The notes under the pieces: generated by a model
What the model was told of the DNA's origin: nothing
The model's database searches: none
Seen by the model: only the letters and a program-made list of their open reading frames with translations
IMG/VR virus record: IMGVR_UViG_3300021559_000056
Coordinates: 1-48,307 of that record
DNA from: a virus
Length of the DNA: 48,307 bases
Strand: one strand, 5' to 3'
Shown: in pieces, positions 11,999 to 20,146 of the stretch
Numbering within the stretch: the first letter of the stretch is position 1
Layout of the letters: every line of letters starts with the position of its first letter
Translations under genes and position numbers: made by a program

Positions 11999-12480
11999 GG
12001 TGCTCCTATTCCGCTGGCATTCCACACTGCGATAATATCCCCTTTCTGATAAATTGCACGAACATTGTCGTCCGGCGACACTGGAAAAACTCCCGTCAAC
12101 TGGCAGTGTGGCGTGTCTTTTTCTGCTCCGTGCCACTCGCTGCCGCTAACAAGTCCGAGAGACTCAGCGATAGAAACCAGTCTTGCCCATGCTGGGTGAG
12201 CCGTGTCCCAATCGGGGCTTCCGGGCGTAATGTCCTCAGGTACGAGGTCAACCGCAAGGCCATAGTTGTGCCAGGAATAGCCCCCTCTAGCATGTGTAAC
12301 AATTCTTCCAGGTGTTGTTCGTCCTTCGGCATAGAGTGCATCCTGTTCGGCCCATGTCCTGAGTCCCTGCGTCACCTGAACGTCCAGCTCCGGTGCCAGC
12401 GCATCCATCTGCCTGATTGCCGCTGCGAGCTTGGGATGCACCTCACTCAGCCGCTCAAGTGATATGGTACTCAGAGGCAT
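11995..12480 (-). CDS. Endolysin: M15-type L-Ala-D-Glu/D-Ala-D-Ala peptidase
   Basis: 161 residues from ATG 12480, preceded by GGGGAGAGGATT. The VanY/M15 zinc site is clear: YSWHNYGLAVDLV at 68–80 supplies His71 and Asp78, and HC at 125–126 supplies the third ligand, with WHG at 116–118. T5-type Lys endopeptidases share this architecture. It cuts the cell-wall peptide at the end of infection. No signal peptide, so it needs a holin; several candidates lie just upstream. Confidence 0.85.
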   Translation of the reverse strand: MPLSTISLERLSEVHPKLAAAIRQMDALAPELDVQVTQGLRTWAEQDALYAEGRTTPGRIVTHARGGYSWHNYGLAVDLVPEDITPGSPDWDTAHPAWARLVSIAESLGLVSGSEWHGAEKDTPHCQLTGVFPVSPDDNVRAIYQKGDIIAVWNASGIGAP

Positions 12481-13075
12481 AGTTGTTAATCCTCTCCCCG
12501 CTATTCCCCGCGAAGAAAGCCCAGATGAAGAATCCAACCACCAGCGTCGTGGGCACAAACGAATTCAGCCGCATCCACGTCTCCGGGTAGAAGGGATACC
12601 CAAGCGTCCATGCGTACTCCCAAGCGGCCAGCGATAGCCACAGAAGCGCCAGCGGTATTGACGCCCCGCGAACAATCGGAGCGAACACCGACAGGCAAAT
12701 CCCCAGGGCAAATATAGCGCAGCACTCCGCGAGCGAAACAGCCAGGTAGCTTGGGAGCGTTTGCATCTCAGAGGATAGACCGTTGATCGTGAAGGCGTAG
12801 AGCGCCACGGGAAGCGTCAGGCTGATTAGCAGCACGGCAATCCGCACCTGCCATACCACGATGCGCGAGCACTCCAGCACGTAGCCCGCCGAGGCCGCGA
12901 GAATCAGGAACGTGAAGATGCTAAACGTCGCTTCGTACAAGACTGTCTCCGGGTCGAGCGCAAACATGAACAGATAGCAAAACGTGTGCGCTGTGAAATA
13001 CGCTCTCAGCCACTTAGCTCTTGCCCGGCTCAGGTTCGCTAGGCTCGCCGTCAGCAATAGGAGTGATGGAAGCAA
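12455..13075 (-). CDS. Polytopic membrane protein
   Basis: Up to 206 residues, start uncertain: TTG 13075 is the longest, but the first 25 residues overlap the neighbour. About six hydrophobic helices (for example FTFLILAASAGYVL, IAVLLISLTLPVALYAF, TTLVVGFFIWAFFAG) span the length. It lies within the lysis block and overlaps the endolysin start by 26 bases. Far larger than typical holins; a large holin-like or host-envelope-modifying protein are both possible. Confidence 0.6.
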   Translation of the reverse strand: MLPSLLLLTASLANLSRARAKWLRAYFTAHTFCYLFMFALDPETVLYEATFSIFTFLILAASAGYVLECSRIVVWQVRIAVLLISLTLPVALYAFTINGLSSEMQTLPSYLAVSLAECCAIFALGICLSVFAPIVRGASIPLALLWLSLAAWEYAWTLGYPFYPETWMRLNSFVPTTLVVGFFIWAFFAGNSGERINNYASEYHIT

Positions 13076-13202
13076 TATACTTGGTTCCAGCTTGAAAATA
13101 TTGCGCTCCCTTCCCCGGAAACTTGAACAGCACTGTGTTCCCGAGAACTTGCAGGGCCTCGATTTCCCCTGCGAAACCTGGGGGATTTGGTTTTCCGCTC
13201 AT
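13014..13202 (-). CDS. Small beta-rich protein
   Basis: 62 residues from ATG 13202, with GGAGGCGTTAAT upstream. Begins MSGKPNPPGFAGEIEALQVL; an SH3-like beta segment then a Pro/Glu-rich tail. Its gene overlaps the start of the polytopic membrane protein. Function unknown. Confidence 0.6.
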   Translation of the reverse strand: MSGKPNPPGFAGEIEALQVLGNTVLFKFPGKGAQYFQAGTKYIASITPIADGEPSEPEPGKS

Positions 13203-13203
13203 A

Positions 13204-13434
13204 TTAACGCCTCCTGTAGTCGGCCCCATTTACAGTCTTGCCTGTAATGGCCGAAAATGCTTCGCGTAGCTTCTGCACGTCTATTTCATTCCTGCAACTG
13301 CGCTGGGCTGCGGCGTCCCACTCTTTAGATTTCCTGCCGATGTAAACAGCATTCACAATCAGCGTCAGCGCGACGTTCACGATAGCCGTTACCCCTGCAA
13401 TCGAAATCGTCGTCTGCCAGTCGGGAGCGACCAT
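13204..13434 (-). CDS. Holin-like single-span protein
   Basis: 76 residues from ATG 13434 (GAGGCGTG upstream); GTG 13437 is the alternative. One transmembrane helix near residues 10–30 (SIAGVTAIVNVALTLIVNAV), then a basic cytoplasmic tail. N-terminal helix plus charged tail is a class III holin-like or spanin-like layout. Confidence 0.55.
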   Translation of the reverse strand: MVAPDWQTTISIAGVTAIVNVALTLIVNAVYIGRKSKEWDAAAQRSCRNEIDVQKLREAFSAITGKTVNGADYRRR

Positions 13435-13479
13435 CACGCCTCACGTTTACGAGAGCGGCCCGCCACAGGCCACCTTTAA

Positions 13480-13644
13480 CTACCTGTGAATCACACTGAC
13501 CATCGGCCCAAGTCCCGTCAGCAGAAACGCTAGCAGGCCAGTCCAGAACATCATGCGACCGACTTCGACCAACTTGGGATTGGACGCCAGCGCGTACATT
13601 AGCAGGCCAATCACGCAAATCAGTAAACTCAAATAGATAAGCAT
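13480..13644 (-). CDS. Holin-like two-span protein
   Basis: 54 residues from ATG 13644, preceded by AAAGGAGAGAG. Two hydrophobic helices (LIYLSLLICVIGLLMYAL and FWTGLLAFLLTGLGPMV) with a short charged turn: a class II holin-like or small phage superinfection-type membrane protein. In-frame upstream residues overlap the neighbour and are not used. It is also like the DUF-type 2TM proteins seen next to phage endolysins. Confidence 0.6.
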   Translation of the reverse strand: MLIYLSLLICVIGLLMYALASNPKLVEVGRMMFWTGLLAFLLTGLGPMVSVIHR

Positions 13645-13658
13645 GTCACTCTCTCCTT

Positions 13659-14156
13659 TTACGGTTTCATCTTGAAATACAGTGCAGCAAGCGCCAGCAG
13701 GAACATGAGCAGCGAGAACAGTTTGTCCACGTTCCACTGGCTCTGTTGGCGTCCCTCGATACGCTGTCCTGCCGCACCCACGCCCTGATACTGGTTCAGT
13801 TCCAGCACGGCGATTCGTTTGTCTTGCGCCATCGCCTGTGCGCTCTGTTTCTCTAGCGCGAGCGCTACGTTGTTCGTGTTCGCTACCAGCAAAGCATCAA
13901 TGCGCCGCGCCTCCGCTGCCTTGGCGTCGGCCTCCGACCGCAGCCTCTCAGCGGCTATCTTGTCAGTGTAGTGCTCCGCTTGCTTTCGGAGGTCGTCTAT
14001 GCGCCTGTTCTCGGCTTGCCGTAAATCATCCTGTCTGGTAATCGCCGCCGCTACCAGGCTGAGCACGTTGGCGGTCGGGTCGATGAGCGGAATATTCTTC
14101 GCCGCTTCCTCCAGAACTCGCAAACGCGCATCAACGTCTGAGTTAATCTCCGTCAC
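13659..14156 (-). CDS. Coiled-coil protein with C-terminal membrane anchor
   Basis: 165 residues from GTG 14156 (GTGA overlap). Residues about 10–125 are a long charged coiled coil (heptads rich in Ala, Arg, Glu), and residues about 145–162 (LFSLLMFLLALAALYF) form one transmembrane segment. Tail-anchored coiled coils next to endolysins can be holin/pinholin-type or spanin-like proteins. Orientation is uncertain. Confidence 0.6.
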   Translation of the reverse strand: MTEINSDVDARLRVLEEAAKNIPLIDPTANVLSLVAAAITRQDDLRQAENRRIDDLRKQAEHYTDKIAAERLRSEADAKAAEARRIDALLVANTNNVALALEKQSAQAMAQDKRIAVLELNQYQGVGAAGQRIEGRQQSQWNVDKLFSLLMFLLALAALYFKMKP

Positions 14157-14653
14157 GGCTTCGGTGCCTCCGGCGCTTCCTTGGTAACGGAAACCGTCTG
14201 CTCAACCGTCACCGGCGCTCCCGTTGAATCCCTGCCAGTTTGTATCGTGTGTGATTCAGCCACAAGGACATTGGGAATGTTTTCCTTTAGCCAGTCGGGA
14301 GCAACCTTCGACGTGCCGAACCAGTCGAGCAGCGAATCTGCCAGATATCCGAGCGTGAACGACGCCATCGCACCTTGCGGGAACGCGAACGGAGCTTTCC
14401 ATTGCGTGAAGAAAGCGAGAATCGTATTCACGTCGTAATGCCGGTACAGGTAGAAAATAGGTGCCTCAATCGCCATGCGAATCAGCAGCACGTCCCAGTT
14501 GGCCTTTAGATATTCGTGGCGCGATTTGATTGGATTCGTTTTCGAGCGAATCGCTTGCGCCGAACGCTTGAGCACAAAGAGAAGCTGCCCCCCAAGAAAC
14601 GCGAGGTAGTAGAGCACGTCGCCCAACTGGTGCTGGTTTAGGGGTATGGTCAT
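14153..14653 (-). CDS. Membrane protein of the lysis block
   Basis: 166 residues from ATG 14653 (ATGA overlap). Hydrophobic segments near residues 10–28, 55–72 and 90–112, and a Ser/Thr/Val/Pro-rich C-terminal tail outside. First gene after the tail-protein block. Function unknown; a holin-related role is suggested only by position. Confidence 0.55.
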   Translation of the reverse strand: MTIPLNQHQLGDVLYYLAFLGGQLLFVLKRSAQAIRSKTNPIKSRHEYLKANWDVLLIRMAIEAPIFYLYRHYDVNTILAFFTQWKAPFAFPQGAMASFTLGYLADSLLDWFGTSKVAPDWLKENIPNVLVAESHTIQTGRDSTGAPVTVEQTVSVTKEAPEAPKP

Positions 14654-17600
14654 TGCACCTTTCCTGTAATCGTCTGTGCTGGCTGCGCCGGTATCGTGAT
14701 GGTTGCCGTAGTCGGAAAACTCCCTGTTGGGAATTTACTCCACTTGCACGTTGCATCATATACCCAATATCCGTCACCCGCTCCACAGTAAGTGACTACT
14801 CCGCAATGGACGGGGCAGACGTTGGGGTCAGTGTGCAGCGAGCCAGCGGGCACGTTGAAGGTGAAGCACTGAGCTATACATGGGGCTGGAGGTTTAGGAG
14901 CGACGGAGAACCATAGGCCCAAGCCACTCTTTAGGTTCTGCGCTCCGCTGAACATGGTTGTACCATTCCATATCCCAGATGCTTCGTTTCCACAGTTAAA
15001 CAACTGAAGCGGAATAGAGCATGCCGTTACTGCGATGACATCTTCGTTCCCATCGTATAGGTTATCGCTCTGCGTCTTGAATCCGAAGTTGGCATTTTGC
15101 CCGCCTACGAAATCGTGCGACCCCCAATGGACGTAGCCCGCCGATTGGAATATTCCGGTCGCCCCGAGCGTGTGAAGGAGATTGTTTGTAATTGTGTATT
15201 CCTCTTGCCCGCGTAGCTGCTGCGTTGCAAGGCAGGGAGAGTTCCCACCGCACCCTTTATTGCTCTGCGTTGAAACAGGCGTCTCGAATAGCACAAGCGG
15301 TTTCTGAAAATGCGTGGTCATAAATCCGTACTTGAGTAGCGATTGTGAGTCGAGGGCCGTGTCCATCAGCGAGCCTTGGTCGTAGGCCCAATCGCACCAC
15401 ACTTGAGCGGCGTCGAGCACAGGGCCGCGCGGAGGAGTCTGCCACGTGCCAAGATTATCCGCGCAACCGTAGGGGATGTCTGGGAACACGTTCGTAAATG
15501 TGCCCTTCCAGGTCTTGAAATACTGCGCCGCCATCTGCCCTTCCCAAGTGGTGGTGTCTGTGGCAAAAGTAGCGCCCGCATTTGGAGGCGCGAAGTCTCC
15601 ACCTGTCTGGCAGACGCCATGGCCGATGCTCTGGAAAGTTGCGCCACTTACTTTGATGTCTCCCAGCGTATTTGTGAATGCTGGAGCAGCGCCGGATATC
15701 CCTGCTACTGTGACGACTTGCCATGAACTGCTGGCGGTATCCTTGAACTCATCATAGACGTTGTAGGCGTGGCCTACCTGATAATCGGGTAGTGTGACGA
15801 TGCACATGCCTTCGCTGCCAGTCCATGCGTGGTGAGACGAACGGGCGTTTTCATCCAGGAGTCCGCTTCCCGTAGGCCAGCCGTTTGCGATGTAGTTCGC
15901 GTTGTACGTCGCACCCGTGTTGGAATTGGCTGAGAGCGTGATGGAGATTGCGCCCGTTGAATAGACGATTGAGCCTGTAGTGCCTATCCCTGGCCCAAGG
16001 CACGTGACTGTCGCTGTCCCAGTTACGGTGGTTTGGATTCCCGTACAAGTCCCAGGGCCTGTAAAGCTGCTCCCCGTGGTGCCCGCTGTCGTCACCTGTT
16101 CGATGTTTCCGTTTGAGTCCATGAATACGGAATTCAGCGGATAGCCCGTGCTTCCGTGGAATGGCCCAGCATTTTTCAGGTTCCCCGCGCCGTCATCTCC
16201 TGCGAATGGAGTTGGGCCGAGAATGCCAGCACCAGGCGTAATATAAATCATTACGGAGTACGGGCTGACAACCGTGCTTGCTAGGGTGTGATTGCAGAAT
16301 CGGCTAGACCCAGCGCCAGTGCAGAGTAATTCAGGAGTCCCAGAACTGCTCGCCAGCCATGAGAAAGTCCAGCCTATGCCGGTCCCGCTAGAGCCAAACG
16401 TGGTGTAGCTTGACCCCCACGCGGTGTTGAGCGCTCCGATGGTGCCATATTCCTTCGATAGGAAATCGGAGAGGGTACAAGGTGTCGTCAGCGAGCACGT
16501 TGCTGGAGGAGAAGCGGCGGGAGTTTTTGTGTAGATGAGTGGGTCGGGATAAATGAACGGAGGCTGCATCCCACCACCGTAGGGTTGCGAGGTACTCAAG
16601 GTCTGCACCGGAGAAGATACCGCTACCTTCCAAGCGTAATCGCAGTCGTTCACTTGCAGCGGAAGATAACTGTGGAACTGCCAACCAGCATTCGGCATTC
16701 CGTTGAAGTCGGTGTCCTCTCCGCTGTGACCGATAGTCCAAGGACTCTTGAACGCATTGATTGTTGGAGCGTCACTAAGCATGTAGGCTTGCTGAAAAGT
16801 CTGGAATCGCGGGTCGAAGAAATCTCCTACTGCATGGCTCGCGCCGCCGCAAGTCCAGTTGGAATCGTGCGGGACGCTGACGTTGTGCAATGGCTGAGAA
16901 ACATAGCCGTTCAAGTTGGCGCTGCTATAGAGGCCGGTCTGTACATCATTCCAGAAAGGAAGATGCTGATTAGTCGGACAGTTGCCGCTGGCCGTTGGCG
17001 AGTATCCGGTATCGGACAATGGCGCAATCCCATTGAAATTCAGCGAGACGAAACTGATTTGCTCCTCTCTAACCCCGGTACAGAACGTGCCGCCAAACTT
17101 CGCTTGAATCAGCGCCTCAAGGCCAGCCCCAGCACCGCAGCCTTGTCCATCCGATGCGCATCCGATAGCTTCAAGCCATTGCCAGTTGTCGAGCGGAGTC
17201 ACGAACTGCGGGCCAGTTCCGAATGGAGTCGTAATCGTCTGGATGTTGTAGCGGGCTGGGGCAATCAATCCGGCGCTAGCGCTAAGGTTCGACCCTGCCG
17301 CCGATGGTGCGGTAAGCGTGAAATTCGTGGTGTTGGGGCAACTGAGAATTTGCGCGCCACTGACCGTGCAATTCGTTGACGTGATGATACTCGCCCCGGC
17401 GCTGGTCGTGTTGTTGACGAACGCAGTGTTGAGCGCCGTGACGCCTGTACCAGAGATGTACATCGGCTCGTTCACAGCGAATAGGTATCCGCTGGCATTG
17501 TTTGCCACAACCGTCTGCGTGGTGCTTCCGCTGTTCTGCGTGATGGATACAATCGTGAGCGAGTGTGCGTGCGCGCTGCCGCGAACGACTGTATTGCCGC

Positions 17601-17700
17601 CGAACACATCGTTAGGATAATTGTAGGTCTGCGCGGAGCAGGGCAAGGCGCACAAAAGATAGATTGCCGCCACCGCCAATTTCAGGTACTTTCTAGGCAT
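14650..17700 (-). CDS. Secreted glycoside-hydrolase-like tail/depolymerase protein
   Basis: 1016 residues from ATG 17700. Residues 1–24 are a Sec signal ending PCSAQ. After a Thr/Asn-rich stretch, the stretch from about 180 to 960 has features of a TIM-barrel glycoside hydrolase (LSDFLSKEYGTIGALNTAWG is typical of GH42-like barrels; LVLFETP could be the nucleophile strand). It also holds inserted beta-rich repeats. It would cleave host surface or matrix polysaccharide. Which residues are catalytic and whether the protein is on the virion cannot be told. Its start shares the CATG with a plus-strand ORF. Confidence 0.55.
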   Translation of the reverse strand: MPRKYLKLAVAAIYLLCALPCSAQTYNYPNDVFGGNTVVRGSAHAHSLTIVSITQNSGSTTQTVVANNASGYLFAVNEPMYISGTGVTALNTAFVNNTTSAGASIITSTNCTVSGAQILSCPNTTNFTLTAPSAAGSNLSASAGLIAPARYNIQTITTPFGTGPQFVTPLDNWQWLEAIGCASDGQGCGAGAGLEALIQAKFGGTFCTGVREEQISFVSLNFNGIAPLSDTGYSPTASGNCPTNQHLPFWNDVQTGLYSSANLNGYVSQPLHNVSVPHDSNWTCGGASHAVGDFFDPRFQTFQQAYMLSDAPTINAFKSPWTIGHSGEDTDFNGMPNAGWQFHSYLPLQVNDCDYAWKVAVSSPVQTLSTSQPYGGGMQPPFIYPDPLIYTKTPAASPPATCSLTTPCTLSDFLSKEYGTIGALNTAWGSSYTTFGSSGTGIGWTFSWLASSSGTPELLCTGAGSSRFCNHTLASTVVSPYSVMIYITPGAGILGPTPFAGDDGAGNLKNAGPFHGSTGYPLNSVFMDSNGNIEQVTTAGTTGSSFTGPGTCTGIQTTVTGTATVTCLGPGIGTTGSIVYSTGAISITLSANSNTGATYNANYIANGWPTGSGLLDENARSSHHAWTGSEGMCIVTLPDYQVGHAYNVYDEFKDTASSSWQVVTVAGISGAAPAFTNTLGDIKVSGATFQSIGHGVCQTGGDFAPPNAGATFATDTTTWEGQMAAQYFKTWKGTFTNVFPDIPYGCADNLGTWQTPPRGPVLDAAQVWCDWAYDQGSLMDTALDSQSLLKYGFMTTHFQKPLVLFETPVSTQSNKGCGGNSPCLATQQLRGQEEYTITNNLLHTLGATGIFQSAGYVHWGSHDFVGGQNANFGFKTQSDNLYDGNEDVIAVTACSIPLQLFNCGNEASGIWNGTTMFSGAQNLKSGLGLWFSVAPKPPAPCIAQCFTFNVPAGSLHTDPNVCPVHCGVVTYCGAGDGYWVYDATCKWSKFPTGSFPTTATITIPAQPAQTITGKVQ

Positions 17701-17848
17701 GGAACCTACCTTTCATCCTGACGCACCAAACCACGAGGAAATCGCTCATCTTCGCAACCTTCTTTCACGCCTTGACTCTGGCGATGCTTCCATAAAGTTC
17801 AGCCGCGAGTTTCTCTCCGCCAAGATTACAGAATTAGAGCGCATCTAG
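17699..17848 (+). CDS. Small plus-strand protein (only convincing gene on this strand)
   Basis: 49 residues, MEPTFHPDAPNHEEIAHLRN at the start, then a charged amphipathic helix to the end. It fills the only gap between two giant minus-strand genes: its ATG shares a CATG with the start of the 14650–17700 gene and its TAG shares a CTAG with the stop of the 17845–20127 gene. Composition is gene-like and the minus-strand alternative (32 codons) is poor. There is no strong ribosome site or promoter visible. An antisense or regulatory peptide is possible. Confidence 0.45.
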   Translation: MEPTFHPDAPNHEEIAHLRNLLSRLDSGDASIKFSREFLSAKITELERI

Positions 17849-20127
17849 TTTGTCGTCACCTGTTCCAAAGTTATGCTGATGTCGTAAGTCGGCGTGTTGG
17901 CAATCGCCGTGGAGTATTGGATGTTCGTGCCGCTCTTGGCGCGGAATGGAAACGCCAATTGTCCGAAGCTGCCCGAACCTAGCGCAGTACAGGTTGCCGC
18001 CGAAGTTAGTGACTGGCTCTGTGCTTGGTTGCTGGGGTCAGTCCACGAAATCGTTGGGTTCACGGTCGCCGCTGCGGATGAGTTATCGCAATTTACCGAT
18101 ACGTTTACCCTGTATCCAGCGTTCGCGTCAGGAGTGAAAAGCGTAGTCGCCGTAATCGCGGCCACTTGAGATGTCTTGGTGACGTTCGCTACCGTGAGAG
18201 GCTTGAGGATTGTTCCCGTTCCGCTATCGCTGAAACGGTTCGTCACGCTGACGAAGTTCATTTGACCAATCTTGGTATTGTTGACGTTCGAGCCGATGTT
18301 CACGCCGGTCGCGAATCCCTGGCATGTCGCGCCGTCCGCAATACTGTGGTTGGTCGAAGATGAGCCTGTGCCGCCTGTGTTCGTGAACTTGATACAGGCT
18401 CCCGTGCTGCCCTGCCCGATTATCTTCACGCCAGAACCGATTTGGTAGCGGTCACAAATGGAAGATGCAAATGAGCAGGTGAAATCTATACCGTCTGCCG
18501 TGCTCGACGGCGGCATCCAGGCTACGATGTCATCAAGAATGTTATCCGATGAAATGTTGCTCGTATTATCTACCTGAAATAACATGCATGGCTGGTTGGT
18601 TGCCCAACCACCAGTGGAATTCAGAACTGTCTTGCTGCCTCCTGGCCCACCGCAAGTTATGTGGCTGAACGTGTTCCCATGGTCGTCCAAAGAAATAAAC
18701 GGAGGGCCAATATTGTTAAGCCCAGACCTAAAAGTTAAATCGTGGTAGTTCTTTCCGACGCCGTTGCTTACCGACATCATGGATTTCCCAGAATGATTCC
18801 CTCCTGGACCGCCATCGAAGAATTCAATCGGCCCAACATTGCAGTAATCACATGCCAAGAGGGTGAGGTGACTGGACCCACTGGAGCCGGTTATCCACTG
18901 AACATTCCCGCTAAAGTCACCGGATTCTATATTGGCGTTCCCATCGACTAGGAAGCAGCCTCCTACGGCGGCACAGGTTACACCAATCCATTTGACCCGC
19001 GTGGCCGCAAGGGCCAAGCTGTTGTTCAAAACATAAAGACCATACTTCCCATCTGCGTTGATGATGTAATCCCCTCCAATAACGCCAGGGTCGTCAATCT
19101 GGTTGTGCGTCGATGGAGTCTGGTTGTCTACGACGACGATGTGCTCGTTCGAGAATGGGTCTTTAGAATTAATAACTCGATGGCCTGTACCACCGCTAAA
19201 ATTTATCCAGCCAGCGCCGCCATTCGTCGCTGTTGAGGACAAGCTGTTTATCGTGAGGTTCTGTACGGTTACGTAGTTAACCGGATGCAGTGGGTCGGTG
19301 TTTAGCCACACGCCCATCGTTCCCGTTGAAGGCATCTCTGCCGAGCAACCAATCACTGTGAAGTTGTTAGCGCCGGTGGTCAGAAACCACATATCCGTTG
19401 AGGCGGTGGTCTGCTGAATCGTGACGCCCGGTGGACACTCGATGGTGACGTTGGGAACGGTGACGTTCTTTGCCGCTGTTTCTGTATCGCTAGCCGTGAT
19501 GAGATATTTAGTATTGGCTACCAGCGTGAGTGCCGCTATTGACCCGGCTCCGCCATTCACCACGCACAGGTCAGTTGTGCCTCCAAACGTCGTGCTGTTC
19601 ACTTGAAACTGTGAGCTGCAAACTGCCCCGCCTGGGTTCGCACCTCCGCCTCCGCCTGTGCTGCTCCCGTAGAAGAATCCATTGACCCAAACATTCGCAA
19701 GAGCGCCAGCGGTGGTGGAGGTCGCCGATAGGAAGCCAATAACCCACGTGCCGTTTGCGGGCGCAGCCGCTTGAGCATGGCATCTAGGCCCAGACACCGT
19801 GGTCGTGCTGTTAATGACAAAGAATTCTCCCGCAGATGATTGGTTGCTGTCCATGATGCATTGTGCTTGCCCGTTCGTCGCTAATCCGACCAGCCCGCTC
19901 GTTCCGCAGTTGTTCATGCAGATAAACGTCGGTATGGTAGTGTCGCCCGTGCCAGCATTTATGGCCGTGTTCGTCGCCGCAATCACTTTCGCTGGGGCGT
20001 TGAGCGTCGTGCCGGTAGAGCCATCGTTTTGCAGCGGCCTCGACGGCGCACCGAACTCAATCTCTTGCGCTGCGGCAGGAAGGCCGAACGCTGCTATGAG
20101 GGCTAGAGTCAGAATAAGTTTTCGCAT
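17845..20127 (-). CDS. Secreted beta-helix tail/depolymerase-type protein
   Basis: 760 residues from ATG 20127 (AGGAAAACG upstream); the longer in-frame start at 20172 overlaps the neighbour and would bury the signal. Residues 1–21 are a Sec signal ending PAAAQ. After a Gly-rich linker near residue 160, residues about 200–640 have the Asn/Gly-rich short strands of a right-handed parallel beta-helix. A beta-sandwich C-terminal domain follows. Tailspikes and pectate-lyase-like enzymes use this fold to cut polysaccharide. Substrate unknown. Confidence 0.55.
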   Translation of the reverse strand: MRKLILTLALIAAFGLPAAAQEIEFGAPSRPLQNDGSTGTTLNAPAKVIAATNTAINAGTGDTTIPTFICMNNCGTSGLVGLATNGQAQCIMDSNQSSAGEFFVINSTTTVSGPRCHAQAAAPANGTWVIGFLSATSTTAGALANVWVNGFFYGSSTGGGGGANPGGAVCSSQFQVNSTTFGGTTDLCVVNGGAGSIAALTLVANTKYLITASDTETAAKNVTVPNVTIECPPGVTIQQTTASTDMWFLTTGANNFTVIGCSAEMPSTGTMGVWLNTDPLHPVNYVTVQNLTINSLSSTATNGGAGWINFSGGTGHRVINSKDPFSNEHIVVVDNQTPSTHNQIDDPGVIGGDYIINADGKYGLYVLNNSLALAATRVKWIGVTCAAVGGCFLVDGNANIESGDFSGNVQWITGSSGSSHLTLLACDYCNVGPIEFFDGGPGGNHSGKSMMSVSNGVGKNYHDLTFRSGLNNIGPPFISLDDHGNTFSHITCGGPGGSKTVLNSTGGWATNQPCMLFQVDNTSNISSDNILDDIVAWMPPSSTADGIDFTCSFASSICDRYQIGSGVKIIGQGSTGACIKFTNTGGTGSSSTNHSIADGATCQGFATGVNIGSNVNNTKIGQMNFVSVTNRFSDSGTGTILKPLTVANVTKTSQVAAITATTLFTPDANAGYRVNVSVNCDNSSAAATVNPTISWTDPSNQAQSQSLTSAATCTALGSGSFGQLAFPFRAKSGTNIQYSTAIANTPTYDISITLEQVTTN

Positions 20128-20146
20128 CGTTTTCCTATTGGCTCCT

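Noticed and set aside
16585-17379. 264-codon plus-strand ORF
   Set aside because: Shadow of the 1016-residue secreted gene; no signal, domain or ribosome site.
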